Below, one piece after another: positions 33,341 to 33,362 of a stretch of DNA of 33,362 nt. The notes under the pieces were generated by a model. The model was not told the DNA's origin. It did no database searches and saw nothing but the letters and a program-made list of their open reading frames with translations. The translations under genes and the position numbers were made by a program. The stretch is from Phycisphaerae bacterium (GTDB taxonomy: Bacteria > Planctomycetota > Phycisphaerae > Phycisphaerales > SM1A02). The DNA lies in contig PKCS01000016.1 of assembly GCA_002862305.1 (NCBI GenBank), positions 1-33,362 of the forward strand. Direction: 5' to 3'. Position 1 is the stretch's first letter; every line of letters starts with the position of its first letter.

Positions 33341-33362
33341 GTCCCAAGGATAGGCACTCGGC

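Overview
The window is about 33 kb of GC-rich, gene-dense bacterial chromosome. It most likely comes from a planctomycete of the Phycisphaerae type. This rests on gene content, not on a marker gene: two secreted proteins end in dockerin-like DxDGxGxVxGxDL repeats, one has a PEP-CTERM-like tail, there is a DUF1080 (3-keto-disaccharide hydrolase) protein, a DUF2231/cytochrome c fusion, and several lipoproteins and signal-peptide proteins of planctomycete style. I see no insertion sequence, phage gene, CRISPR array or rRNA.

Layout. 1-6219 (minus): two tandem autotransporters (type Va-like, C-terminal beta-barrels), the downstream one cut by the window edge. 6220-6563: non-coding or uncertain. 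6564-7337 (minus): DUF1080 protein. 7425-10017 (plus): a three-gene ABC importer (ATPase, permease, NMT1/THI5-like lipoprotein), translationally coupled by overlapping stop and start codons. 10132-12657 (plus): an ALG10-like GT-C membrane protein followed closely by dinB. 12681-14591 (minus): secreted M28 peptidase with PDZ. 14723-16090 (plus): an unrecognised membrane-anchored protein. 16098-16832 (minus): DUF2071 protein. 16904-18469 (plus): DUF2231-cytochrome c-repeat fusion. 18614-20898 (plus): an isochorismatase-fold protein lacking the usual catalytic Asp, coupled to a hybrid histidine kinase. 20936-22633 (minus): a mosaic lectin with LNR, PPC-like, two C-type-lectin and dockerin-like modules. 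22766-24471 (minus): umuD-umuC with a candidate SOS promoter. 24602-25861 (plus): HAF-repeat/dockerin secreted protein. 25891-26100 (minus): tRNA-Arg(TCT) and tRNA-Glu(CTC) separated by a perfect hairpin. 26136-28701 (minus): nuoC, a lysine 6-dehydrogenase-like gene and an MmcB-like nuclease. 28841-29530 (minus): PEP-CTERM-like protein. 29669-33340 (minus): purH, a PQQ-propeller lipoprotein and ribE.

How the genes fit together. Housekeeping genes (purH, ribE, nuoC, tRNAs) are interleaved with envelope and secreted proteins. Two separate translesion polymerase loci are present (dinB and umuDC), but only umuDC shows a possible damage-responsive operator. No gene cassette here is a clear defence or biosynthetic system. 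The least conventional units are the coupled isochorismatase-fold/histidine-kinase pair, the tandem autotransporters, the LNR/lectin mosaic, and the nuoC/LysDH/nuclease run.
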